The translations under genes were made by a program, and so were the position numbers. Under the pieces are notes generated by a model. The model was given only the letters and a program-made list of their open reading frames with translations. It was not told the DNA's origin and did not search any database. A DNA stretch of 10,939 nucleotides. Source: Candidatus Curtissbacteria bacterium RIFCSPHIGHO2_12_FULL_41_17. GTDB lineage: Bacteria > Patescibacteriota > Microgenomatia > Curtissbacterales > GWA2-41-24. Shown in pieces: positions 1 to 6,370 of the stretch; the first letter of the stretch is position 1, and every line of letters starts with the position of its first letter. The stretch is taken from positions 1-10,939 of the forward strand of contig MFBL01000030.1 of NCBI GenBank assembly GCA_001774945.1, in the 5' to 3' direction.

Positions 1-1640
1 TCCAGTGTTTTATTGTTTCTATCGGCAACCTTAAGAACAGCAATGGGCTCATGATATGTCCCCCCGCTGGCAAAAGTAGCATAACCGTCGGCAAGCTCCA
101 AAAGTCTGACTTCGCCGCCGCCCAAAGTAATTGCCAATCCAAATCTTTTAAGGTTTTCTTCTGTCGGCTCCAGCGATTTAACGCCGGAATCGAAGGCAGT
201 TCTGAGCATATTTTTAACCCCGACAAGGCCTAACATTTTAACGGCAGGTATGTTTATGGAATTGCCTAGGGCAAATCTAACCTGGACAGGACCTCTAAAT
301 TTACCATCGTAATTTACGGGTTTATAGGACGGCTGACCGGTTCCACCCGGGAATTCAGTCGCAACATCCATAAGCGTATAAGCTGGCGTATAGCCCGCTT
401 TAAAGGCCGTAGCATAGGTAAAAGGTTTGAGGGCAGAACCGGGCTGCCTAAGTGACATGGCCACATTTACCTGACCATCGTAATCTTTTACAAAATAGTC
501 TTTGGAACCGACCATCGCTAGAATCTGGCCGGTCTTAGGATCAATAACTACCGCCGCGCCGTTACCAACCTTAAATTCGGCAAGTTTGGCTATTTCTTCT
601 GTGACAATTTTCTGAACTTTTTCCTGCAGATCCAAATCCAAACTTGTAGTAACTTTAAGACCGCCTTGCTCAACAAACTTCTCGTCGTACTTTTTAATCA
701 GCTGATCTTTTACATAGAAAACGAAATGAGGAGCTTTAATACCTTTGTCGTTTGAAGAAAATTTCACATTTGAAATCTCTTTTTTAACCTGCTCTTCCTG
801 CTCGCGAGTAATATAAGTATCCTCACGCATTCTGCGGGCAACATCTTGGGCTCTTTCAATATAAGCTTTTGGATTTGAACCGTAGGGCGAATAAAAAGAA
901 GGCCTCTGCGGGAAACCGGCAAGAATTACTGCTTCCTCAAGCGTTAAGTCCTTAGCATCTTTACCGAAATAGGTTTGGGAAGCCGCTTCAATACCCCAAG
1001 CAGTACCGCCGTATGGTACCTCATTTAAGTAAATCTGCAGTATCTCATCTTTAGTGTATTTGCGCTCAACCTGAATTGCCAGAAAAAATTCTTTTATTTT
1101 TCTGGTTAAGGTACGCTCTGGAGTAAGCAGGGTATTTTTGACAACCTGCTGGGTAATAGTCGACCCTCCCTGCAGTTTCTGGAAGACAAAAATATTAACC
1201 AGCGCCCGCACGATTCCCGCTGCCGAAAATCCTTTGTGTTTATAAAAATTTTTATCTTCGATTGAGATTGTCGCTTCTTTTACGTATAGAGGGAGCTGGT
1301 TCCAGTTAACTAAAGCCCTGTTTTTATCCCCGTAAATATCGTAAAGCAATTTACCGTTCCGGTCATAAATTTTGGTCGAAAGAGAAGCATCGCGGGCGGT
1401 CAATTTATTTGGAGAGGGCAGATCTTTAGCAAAAACAACGAACGAAAATATAGTCAAGACGATAAGTGCAATTAGCGAAAAAAAAACTGCAGTTGACACT
1501 AAACCAAAAAAACGAACCCAAAAACGGCGCTTATTAAATTTGGACTGCTCCAAAAAAGGATGTTTGGAATATGATCTTGCAGAAAGCTTAGCAACGCGTG
1601 AGGAAAACTTGCGCGCCCCGAGTCTTTGGTAAAACTTCAT
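1..1640 (-). CDS. Class A penicillin-binding protein (PBP1A-like), 3'-truncated by window edge
   Basis: Bifunctional peptidoglycan synthase: a glycosyltransferase polymerises lipid II and a transpeptidase cross-links stem peptides on the outer face of the membrane. Reading from ATG at 1640, 546 codons are open to the left edge. Residues 1-45 are basic and cytoplasmic, and about 46-71 form one membrane anchor. The GT51 domain follows: IEDKNFYKHKG (catalytic Glu128) and GGSTITQQ near residue 160. The transpeptidase domain shows SALK (nucleophile Ser402, Lys405) and SIN (Ser461-Asn463). The third active-site motif, KTG, should lie beyond position 1, so the gene is cut by the window and not visibly broken. 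It is transcribed divergently from tyrS. The start is supported by a TATAAT box 17 bases upstream and the basic-then-hydrophobic N-terminus; there is no clear Shine-Dalgarno site. The assignment to class A PBP is secure; the exact subtype (pbp1A, pbpF, ponA) is not. Confidence 0.95.
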   Translation of the reverse strand, partial: MKFYQRLGARKFSSRVAKLSARSYSKHPFLEQSKFNKRRFWVRFFGLVSTAVFFSLIALIVLTIFSFVVFAKDLPSPNKLTARDASLSTKIYDRNGKLLYDIYGDKNRALVNWNQLPLYVKEATISIEDKNFYKHKGFSAAGIVRALVNIFVFQKLQGGSTITQQVVKNTLLTPERTLTRKIKEFFLAIQVERKYTKDEILQIYLNEVPYGGTAWGIEAASQTYFGKDAKDLTLEEAVILAGFPQRPSFYSPYGSNPKAYIERAQDVARRMREDTYITREQEEQVKKEISNVKFSSNDKGIKAPHFVFYVKDQLIKKYDEKFVEQGGLKVTTSLDLDLQEKVQKIVTEEIAKLAEFKVGNGAAVVIDPKTGQILAMVGSKDYFVKDYDGQVNVAMSLRQPGSALKPFTYATAFKAGYTPAYTLMDVATEFPGGTGQPSYKPVNYDGKFRGPVQVRFALGNSINIPAVKMLGLVGVKNMLRTAFDSGVKSLEPTEENLKRFGLAITLGGGEVRLLELADGYATFASGGTYHEPIAVLKVADRNNKTL

Positions 1641-1656
1641 TTAATACCTAAGGGCT

Positions 1657-1693
1657 ATTATAACTTAAGATTGCATTTCTGAGAAATCTTAAG
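1657..1693 (-). promoter_or_regulatory. PBP promoter with overlapping 9-bp inverted repeat
   Basis: On the minus strand a perfect TATAAT (1662-1657) follows TTCTCA (1685-1680, 4 of 6 to TTGACA) at a 17-base spacer. The predicted start, near 1650, leaves only about 10 nt before the PBP ATG. A 9-bp inverted repeat, CTTAAGATT (1664-1672) and AATCTTAAG (1685-1693), has its left arm in the spacer beside the -10 and its right arm just upstream of the -35. The arm centres are about 21 bases apart, two helical turns, so this could be an operator for a dimeric repressor. The promoter is seen in sequence; the operator role is inference. Confidence 0.6.
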
Positions 1694-1880
1694 ATACGAC
1701 GATAATAATAGACCCTGACGAATGATTACCGAATACGGAATCGATTTCACACCGAACCGTTTCAGGACCGGTTTAAGTCAGCAAAAAAGTTGTTGGAATA
1801 AGCTTTATTCTGAGCCGAATCAAGTTAGTTCAGATTGATTCAGACAGTTTTTGGGCACCGCATTCACATGTGGCTGACAT

Positions 1881-1889
1881 TGATAGAAT
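1881..1889 (+). promoter_or_regulatory. Extended -10 promoter for tyrS
   Basis: TGATAGAAT at 1881-1889 matches an extended -10 (TGn plus TAGAAT, 5 of 6 to TATAAT). No convincing -35 lies at the right distance, as is usual for extended -10 promoters. Transcription would begin near 1896, giving a leader of about 19 nt before the tyrS ATG. The rest of the gap 1690-1880 shows no ORF, and no T-box or other riboswitch that I can recognise. Confidence 0.45.
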
Positions 1890-1914
1890 GTTTAAAAAAG
1901 GCTAAGATTCAACT

Positions 1915-3114
1915 ATGGACAAAATCGAAGAATTATTAAACAGGGGAGTAGAACAAGTCATTCCCTCAAAACAGGAACTTAAAAAAGTATTAGAAAGCGG
2001 CAAAAAGTTAAGAGTTTACCAAGGATTTGATCCCACAAGTCCAATTTTGCACATCGGACACATGGCAGGGCTTAGAAAACTCAGACAGTGGCAGGACCTG
2101 GGTCATGAAGTAATTTTTCTAATCGGTGACTTTACTGGAATGATCGGAGATCCAAGTGGCAAGGATAAAGCGCGCAAACCCTTAACAAAACAGCAAATAG
2201 AAAAGAACGCTAAAGGTTACCAGAAACAAGCATCAAAACTTTTAAACTTTGCAGGTAAAAATCCCGTTAAAATAAAATACAACAGTCAGTGGCTTTCCAA
2301 AATACCAATTTCAGAATTTCTTGTCCTGACAACTCAAGTTACTTATCAGCAGATCATTGAAAGAGACATGTTTCAAAGAAGAAAAGCACAAAACAAGCAA
2401 ATAGCTTTAAGTGAACTTCTATATCCGATTTTACAGGGTTTTGACTCCGTAGAAATGGCTGTGGATGTAGAAATAGGCGGCAGCGACCAACTTTTCAATA
2501 TGATGATGGGCAGAGATTTAATGCACAAGCTTAAAAGAAAAAACAAGTTTGTGATAACTACACCCTTAATTGTCGATGCTCAAGGACAGAAAATAGGCAA
2601 GACTACAGGAAACGTAATTGCAATCGCCGATCCGCCTGAAAAATTATTTGGCGGAATAATGAGTCTGCCAGACGACGTAATTATCCAATGCCTTGAAACC
2701 TTAACAGATATCCCAATGGAAGAAGTAGGCAAAATCAAAAACGAAATGAAGAAAGGTAAAAATCCAATGATTTTTAAGAAAAAACTGGCTTTTGAAATTG
2801 TTAAACAATTAAATCCATTGAAAGACGCACAAAGAGCTCAAGAAGAATTTGAAAGTGTGATCCAAAAAAAATTGATGCCATTTCAGATTCCAACTGTTAA
2901 AAGTTCTGGCGCAACAATATCTGAGATACTCATTGATTCGGGATTATCAGGTAGTATGTCTGAGTCCAAACGGCTCGTACAGCAAGGAGCTGTCAGTGGA
3001 ACCGTAAGTCAAGACGCTCCCTTTGAAAGGATATCAGACCCAAAACAGTCTTTCACTGGAGATATGATAGTAAAGAAAGGAATAAACATTGTTAAAATTG
3101 AAAAAGGAGAATAA
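1915..3114 (+). CDS. tyrS: Tyrosyl-tRNA synthetase (TyrZ-like class)
   Basis: Cytoplasmic class I synthetase that activates tyrosine with ATP and charges tRNA-Tyr. The Rossmann-fold catalytic core has the HIGH signature intact at residues 46-49, in YQGFDPTSPILHIGH. The tyrosine/tRNA core segment reads LQGFDSVEMAVDVEIGGSDQ, followed by FNMMMGRDL. The KMSKS loop is KIGKT at 226-230, a variant seen across bacterial TyrRS enzymes. The GGSDQ-x-FN-x-x-MGR pattern resembles the TyrZ-like branch more than the E. coli TyrS branch (GGSDQWGN). Residues from about 335 to 399 form a C-terminal S4 RNA-binding domain (SEILIDSGLSGSMSESKRLV). At 399 residues it has the usual family length. The ATG at 1915 sits just after an extended -10 and has only a weak upstream purine run. 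The 38-residue membrane peptide begins 2 bases after its stop, so the two are probably co-transcribed. Confidence 0.97.
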   Translation: MDKIEELLNRGVEQVIPSKQELKKVLESGKKLRVYQGFDPTSPILHIGHMAGLRKLRQWQDLGHEVIFLIGDFTGMIGDPSGKDKARKPLTKQQIEKNAKGYQKQASKLLNFAGKNPVKIKYNSQWLSKIPISEFLVLTTQVTYQQIIERDMFQRRKAQNKQIALSELLYPILQGFDSVEMAVDVEIGGSDQLFNMMMGRDLMHKLKRKNKFVITTPLIVDAQGQKIGKTTGNVIAIADPPEKLFGGIMSLPDDVIIQCLETLTDIPMEEVGKIKNEMKKGKNPMIFKKKLAFEIVKQLNPLKDAQRAQEEFESVIQKKLMPFQIPTVKSSGATISEILIDSGLSGSMSESKRLVQQGAVSGTVSQDAPFERISDPKQSFTGDMIVKKGINIVKIEKGE

Positions 3115-3116
3115 AG

Positions 3117-3233
3117 TTGAAGCTGTTTAAACGCTCGTATCTTAAGAAAATCTGGATTGCCATAATCGTTATCGCAGGCCTTAGTTTTATTTTTGGGCAA
3201 TTTGCTCTTTATCTTTTCTATGCAGCTAGGTAG
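3117..3233 (+). CDS. Small single-helix membrane peptide (38 aa), TTG start
   Basis: This short gene starts TTG at 3117 and ends TAG at 3231-3233. It begins 2 bases after the tyrS stop. GGAG at 3106-3109, within AAAAAGGAGA, sits 7 bases before the TTG; this is one of the best Shine-Dalgarno sites in the window and is the main argument that it is translated. The peptide has a basic head with five Lys/Arg in its first 11 residues (MKLFKRSYLKK), one continuous hydrophobic stretch from about residue 13 to 36 (IWIAIIVIAGLSFIFG onward) and a short AAR tail. It should insert as one helix with the N-terminus inside, by the positive-inside rule. I do not recognise a family. Its place between tyrS and recG may be historical rather than functional. 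Confidence 0.6.
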   Translation: MKLFKRSYLKKIWIAIIVIAGLSFIFGQFALYLFYAAR

Positions 3234-3235
3234 AA

Positions 3236-3292
3236 GTACGAGAAGTACAAAAGGTACGAAAAGTACAAAATGTATAGTAAACTTTTGGTACC
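3236..3292 (+). repeat. 9-bp-period GTAY tandem array (locus A) with hairpin at recG start
   Basis: GTAC or GTAT recurs exactly every 9 bases at 3236, 3245, 3254, 3263 and 3272. The units are GTACGAGAA, GTACAAAAG, GTACGAAAA, GTACAAAAT and GTATAGTAA, so the consensus is about GTAYNARAR. An inverted copy follows: GGTACGAAAAGT (3253-3264) pairs with ACTTTTGGTACC (3281-3292) in 11 of 12 positions across a 16-base loop. The loop holds the ATG at 3270 and the stem ends 1 base before the ATG at 3294. The same repeat family, with the same 9-base register, occurs after trmD. Confidence 0.75.
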
Positions 3293-5324
3293 AATGGATC
3301 CGCAAACCCCGATTGAACAAATTCCAGGCATAGGTGAGTACTATCTGCGTAAACTTAAAAAACTAGAGATTAAAACAGTCGAGAATCTTGTTACGCATTT
3401 TCCTTTCCGCTACGATGATTTCTCTGCGCTTATTCCGATTTCAAATCTCTCAGATGGCCAAATAGTTACTCTACAGGGAAATATTTGGTCGATAAGAAAC
3501 CTTAGGTCGAGAACCGGAAAATTTTTAACCCTGGCTACCTTAGCAGACCAAACCGGTACAATCGACATAGTCTGGTTTAATCAGGCCTATATTACCAAAA
3601 CGCTAAAACCGGGTACTTTCGTTTCTGTTTCCGGAAAAGTACAGATCGAATACAAAAAGCCCAAACTTCTATCACCCGCATACGAAATTTTAAGAGAAAG
3701 AGCACAACTTTCAAAAACCGTTCACACTGGAAGACTGATCCCCATTTATCCGGAAACCGAAGGCCTGACTTCCAAATGGCTAAGAGCAAAAATAGCCTCT
3801 ATCTTACCCCAATACATCAAAGAAACCGGCGAATTTTTACCCGAAGATTTAATCAAAAGACAAAAGCTAATCGGTCTTACCCTTGCCCTTTCAAAAATCC
3901 ACTTTCCGAAAAATTTACAGGATGTCGAAAAAGCCCGAAAAAGGCTTTCTTTTGACGAACTGTTTATTCTGCAGTTGGCAGCAGCCCAAAGACGCAGAAA
4001 ATGGAAGGAGCAAAAAAAAGCCAGTAAATTCTCTGTAGAAAGCACAAAACTGGAAGCTTTTTTAAAAAATCTTCCCTTTGCCTTAACCACTGCCCAAAAA
4101 AGAAGTCTATCGGAAATCTTAGGTGACCTGCAAAAAGAAACTCCGGCCAATAGACTCCTTGAAGGAGACGTCGGTTCGGGAAAAACGGTAGTTGCAGCAG
4201 CAGCAGCCTACTTTTCCCATCAAAACGGATATCTTACGCTTCTGGCGGCACCAACCGAAATTCTTGCACACCAACACCAAAAAACCCTGGAAGAACTACT
4301 TACTGCTCACAAAATAAAGGTGGGTATTTGGACTGGCGCGAAAAAAGAGGATGGCGATGTAATTTGCGGTACGCATGCGCTTTTAATCTCTTACAAACCT
4401 AAACGAGAAGTTGGCTTGGTAGTAGTCGATGAACAACACCGTTTCGGGGTCGCTCAACGAGGGAAATTCGCCCAAGAAAGCGCAACGGGCAAAAGCCCCC
4501 ATATTTTAACCATGACCGCAACCCCAATCCCCAGAACGCTGGCATTAACTCTTTATGGAGATCTTGATCTTTCGGTTTTAGATGAAATACCCGAAGGCAG
4601 ACAGAAAATTCAAACTCATGTTGTACCAAACTTTAAAAGGGCGGCCGCTTACAAGTTTATTGAAAATCAAATAACGATGGGCTATCAGGCCTTTATTATT
4701 ACTCCTTTTGTTGAACCCTCTGAAAGTATGTTAAGTGTAAAAGCGGCAACAGACGAATTTATTAAACTGAAAGGCCTATTTTCTAAAAGAGTAAAGCTTG
4801 GCCTTCTTCATGGAAGATTAAAATCAAACGATAAAAATAAAATAATGAAAAGTTTTAAGGATAAAAAAATCGATATTTTAGTAGCCACACCGGTGGTGGA
4901 AGTGGGCATTGATATCCCAAATGCTACAGTGATGATGATTGAATCTGCTGATCGTTTTGGGCTTGCCCAACTCCACCAATTAAGAGGACGGGTTGGCAGG
5001 GGGAAGCAAAGATCATATTGTCTTCTTTTCACCGATTCTAACTCGCTAAACTCCCTTAAACGCCTCAAAAGTATGGAAAAAATCGATATTGGCTTTGAAC
5101 TTGCCGAAATTGATCTTAAGATGCGCGGACCGGGTGAAATTTTCGGATTTAAACAATCCGGTTATATCAATCTAAAAATTGCCGACATTTCCGATCAAGA
5201 ACTTATTGCCCAGGCACAAAAAGAAGCAAAAATGCTATTGGGGGAAGATCCAAACGTGCAAAGCTATCCACAACTTGCCCAAAAGCTTAAGAGCCTGCAA
5301 CAAGATTATATCCAGCCGAATTAG
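3270..5324 (+). CDS. recG: ATP-dependent DNA helicase RecG
   Basis: Superfamily 2 double-stranded DNA translocase that regresses stalled replication forks and branch-migrates Holliday junctions. The N-terminal wedge/OB region begins with an HhH-like PGIGEYYLRKLKKL. The motor follows: Walker A GDVGSGKT at 4164, Walker B/DEQH in VVVDEQHRFG with Asp at 4428, motif III TMTATPIPRTL, then VVEVGIDIPNA and motif VI QLRGRVGRG near 4978-5010. The C-terminal region (IGFELAEIDLKMRGPGEIFG) matches the RecG TRG segment. Length is 684 residues from 3270, close to the family norm (E. coli 693). The start is uncertain: ATG 3270 has an A-rich upstream, while ATG 3294 would give MDPQTPIEQIPGIG, nearer to typical RecG N-termini. 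Neither has a clear Shine-Dalgarno site, and the repeat array runs into the first codons of the longer form. Confidence 0.96.
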   Translation: MYSKLLVPMDPQTPIEQIPGIGEYYLRKLKKLEIKTVENLVTHFPFRYDDFSALIPISNLSDGQIVTLQGNIWSIRNLRSRTGKFLTLATLADQTGTIDIVWFNQAYITKTLKPGTFVSVSGKVQIEYKKPKLLSPAYEILRERAQLSKTVHTGRLIPIYPETEGLTSKWLRAKIASILPQYIKETGEFLPEDLIKRQKLIGLTLALSKIHFPKNLQDVEKARKRLSFDELFILQLAAAQRRRKWKEQKKASKFSVESTKLEAFLKNLPFALTTAQKRSLSEILGDLQKETPANRLLEGDVGSGKTVVAAAAAYFSHQNGYLTLLAAPTEILAHQHQKTLEELLTAHKIKVGIWTGAKKEDGDVICGTHALLISYKPKREVGLVVVDEQHRFGVAQRGKFAQESATGKSPHILTMTATPIPRTLALTLYGDLDLSVLDEIPEGRQKIQTHVVPNFKRAAAYKFIENQITMGYQAFIITPFVEPSESMLSVKAATDEFIKLKGLFSKRVKLGLLHGRLKSNDKNKIMKSFKDKKIDILVATPVVEVGIDIPNATVMMIESADRFGLAQLHQLRGRVGRGKQRSYCLLFTDSNSLNSLKRLKSMEKIDIGFELAEIDLKMRGPGEIFGFKQSGYINLKIADISDQELIAQAQKEAKMLLGEDPNVQSYPQLAQKLKSLQQDYIQPN

Positions 5325-5328
5325 CCAT

Positions 5329-5356
5329 TTGACGAGTATTCAGTTTTTGTTATAAT
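5329..5356 (+). promoter_or_regulatory. Strong promoter for the rpmF-trmD operon
   Basis: TTGACG (5329-5334, 5 of 6) is followed after 16 bases by a perfect TATAAT (5351-5356), preceded by TG at the extended -10 position (TGTTATAAT). It lies 4 bases past the recG stop. Initiation near 5363 would give a leader of about 180 nt before rpmF. This is the best promoter in the window by match to sigma-70 consensus, which fits a ribosomal-protein operon. Confidence 0.75.
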
Positions 5357-5365
5357 CCCCGAAAC

Positions 5366-5401
5366 CAGTTCATGGTTCACAGTTAGCGGTCAGTAGTTTA
5401 T
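5366..5401 (+). repeat. Degenerate 7-bp tandem repeat in the rpmF leader
   Basis: Five consecutive heptamers can be read from 5366: CAGTTCA, TGGTTCA, CAGTTAG, CGGTCAG, TAGTTTA (consensus NRGTTNR). The phase is constant. The copies inside trmD, read on the minus strand, have a similar consensus (AAGTTGA, AAGTGGA, AAGTTTA). Confidence 0.45.
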
Positions 5402-5424
5402 ATTAGAATTAGAAAGTGAATTTT

Positions 5425-5504
5425 ATATCAGCAGGTCGCCTTGGCACACTCCGTCGAGCCTAACTCGACTTCGTTCATGCCAATGGTGCTCCTCTGATAT
5501 TTTT
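5425..5504 (+). promoter_or_regulatory. Nested hairpin in the rpmF leader, possible structured RNA or attenuator
   Basis: Three coaxial stems can be drawn. The outer stem pairs ATATCAG (5425-5431) with CTGATAT (5494-5500), extended by AGG/CCT after a one-base C bulge. The middle stem pairs GCCTTGGCA (5438-5446) with TGCCAA and GGT (5478-5487, one bulged T). The inner stem pairs GTCGAG (5453-5458) with CTCGAC (5464-5469) around a CCTAA loop. TTTTT (5500-5504) overlaps and follows the outer stem, as in an intrinsic terminator. It could be an attenuator, a protein-binding leader or an inserted palindromic repeat. I do not recognise it as a known riboswitch or r-protein leader class. Confidence 0.5.
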
Positions 5505-5523
5505 GCAAAATAGTATTTATAAT
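5494..5523 (+). promoter_or_regulatory. Second, rpmF-proximal promoter
   Basis: A perfect TATAAT at 5518-5523 lies 18 bases after CTGATA (5494-5499, 4 of 6 to TTGACA), which is part of the outer hairpin stem. Transcription from here, near 5530, would bypass the structured leader and leave about 15 nt before the rpmF ATG, like the short leaders inferred for tyrS and the PBP gene. AAGGA at 5528-5532 may serve as a distant ribosome binding site for transcripts from the upstream promoter. Confidence 0.4.
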
Positions 5524-5544
5524 GTTTAAGGAAATTTCGCAAAA

Positions 5545-5748
5545 ATGACACCCTTACCCAAGAAAAAGCACGCAAAAGCACGAACCAGAACCAGAAAAGC
5601 AGCAATTTCATTTTCGCCGCCTACACTAGTAACTTGTTCAAATTGCAAGGAGCTAAAAGTCCCTCACAGGGCTTGCCCACATTGCGGATTCTACAAACAA
5701 GAGGCTAAAGATAAAAAAGAATCAGCTAAACCAAACGGCACTGAATGA
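5545..5748 (+). CDS. rpmF: Large ribosomal subunit protein bL32
   Basis: Structural protein of the 50S subunit. The N-terminus is MTPLPKKKHAKARTRTRKA, the basic tail typical of bL32. It is followed by a zinc-ribbon with two CxxC pairs, Cys31/Cys34 (CSNC) and Cys44/Cys47 (CPHC), all four intact, in CSNCKELKVPHRACPHCGFY. The 67-residue length is slightly above the common 55-60, because of a charged Lys/Glu-rich C-terminal tail. It is first in the operon and its TGA stop overlaps the nusB ATG (ATGA, 4 bases), suggesting translational coupling. An AAGGA lies about 12 bases upstream of the ATG. Confidence 0.95.
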   Translation: MTPLPKKKHAKARTRTRKAAISFSPPTLVTCSNCKELKVPHRACPHCGFYKQEAKDKKESAKPNGTE

Positions 5749-6128
5749 GAAAAAAGAGCGATCCCAGACATCAGAGGCGAATGCAGACATTCAAAAGGCT
5801 GTTTGCAAAAAACTTTAGGCCAGATTTAAAATTTGCAAACGGTACAACTGCCGCAAAAATTGTCAAAAAACAGCCAGTAATCGACGAACTAGTGAAAAAG
5901 AATGCGCCTGCATGGCCTGTTAACCAAATATCAAAAGTGGATTTAGCGATACTGCGGCTGGCAATCTGGGAACTAATGTATAAAAAACCAAAAGAACCCT
6001 ACAAGGTAGTCATTGATGAAGCAATAGAAATAGCCAAAGAATACGGTTCCGACTCTTCGGGAAGTTTTGTAAACGGTGTACTTGGTGCTATAGTAAAAAA
6101 TAACCTTAGCGAAACTTTAGGCAAATGA
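5745..6128 (+). CDS. nusB: Transcription antitermination factor NusB
   Basis: Small all-helical RNA-binding protein that, with NusE/S10, binds boxA in rRNA leaders and helps RNA polymerase pass terminators. The 127 residues fit the NusB fold. The N-terminal helix DPRHQRRMQTFKRLFA carries the arginine-rich RNA-binding face. The C-terminal half has the diagnostic VDLAILRLAIWELMY, then VVIDEAIEIAKEYGSDSS and FVNGVLGAIVK. The start ATG overlaps the rpmF stop and the TGA stop overlaps the next ATG (ATGA on both sides), so it is translationally coupled in both directions. The DPRHQRR-type N-terminus replaces the more usual start of NusB and resembles what I recall from CPR genomes; that resemblance is recall, not a search result. 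Confidence 0.93.
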   Translation: MRKKSDPRHQRRMQTFKRLFAKNFRPDLKFANGTTAAKIVKKQPVIDELVKKNAPAWPVNQISKVDLAILRLAIWELMYKKPKEPYKVVIDEAIEIAKEYGSDSSGSFVNGVLGAIVKNNLSETLGK

Positions 6129-6370
6129 CTGATTATTTGGAAGATTTAAAAGACTTAATCTCAAAACAGTTCGTCATTCCGCAGGACGATATTGAAGAGG
6201 AATCCCTTTTAGACGAGGATTTAAGTATCACCGATCTTGATCTGGAAGATCTAATAGGAAAAATTCAGGAAAAATACGACATAGAAATTCCCCCGGAAAA
6301 GTTCCCTTCGTTTAAGAAAGTTTCGGATATTGCACTATACCTTTATGAAAACGTCGAGCAAATGGCCTGA
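6125..6370 (+). CDS. Acyl carrier protein-like protein lacking the phosphopantetheine serine
   Basis: The 81 residues align without gaps to the ACP four-helix fold. EDLSITDLDLEDL sits where ACPs have DDLGADSLDTVEL, followed by IGKIQEKYDIEIPPEKF, the helix II/III region, and a final VSDIALYLYENV helix. In true ACPs the Ser of the DSL motif carries 4'-phosphopantetheine. Here that position is Asp37 (GAT at 6233-6235) and the preceding Asp is Thr36, so the protein cannot be activated the usual way. No fatty-acid gene is nearby, although acpP-rnc adjacency is common in bacteria and is kept here. It may be a relic co-opted as a structural or binding protein, perhaps for an RNA or translation partner; the function is unknown. 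It overlaps nusB by 4 bases and rnc by 26. Confidence 0.8.
   Translation: MTDYLEDLKDLISKQFVIPQDDIEEESLLDEDLSITDLDLEDLIGKIQEKYDIEIPPEKFPSFKKVSDIALYLYENVEQMA

Noticed and set aside
1372..1632. Plus-strand frame opposite the PBP N-terminus
   Set aside because: The minus strand encodes a continuous PBP with membrane anchor and GT51 motifs; the plus frame has no recognisable features.
1850..1862. T-box-like core before tyrS (GGGCACCGC, 8 of 9 to TGGCACCGC)
   Set aside because: No Stem I, specifier loop or terminator with a T tract can be drawn, and the likely promoter lies downstream of it, so it would not be in the transcript.
5423..5611. Minus-strand open frame across the rpmF leader with a hydrophobic start
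   Set aside because: It overlaps rpmF in antisense and the palindromic leader, has no ribosome binding site, and its hydrophobicity comes from reading Lys-rich rpmF codons backwards.
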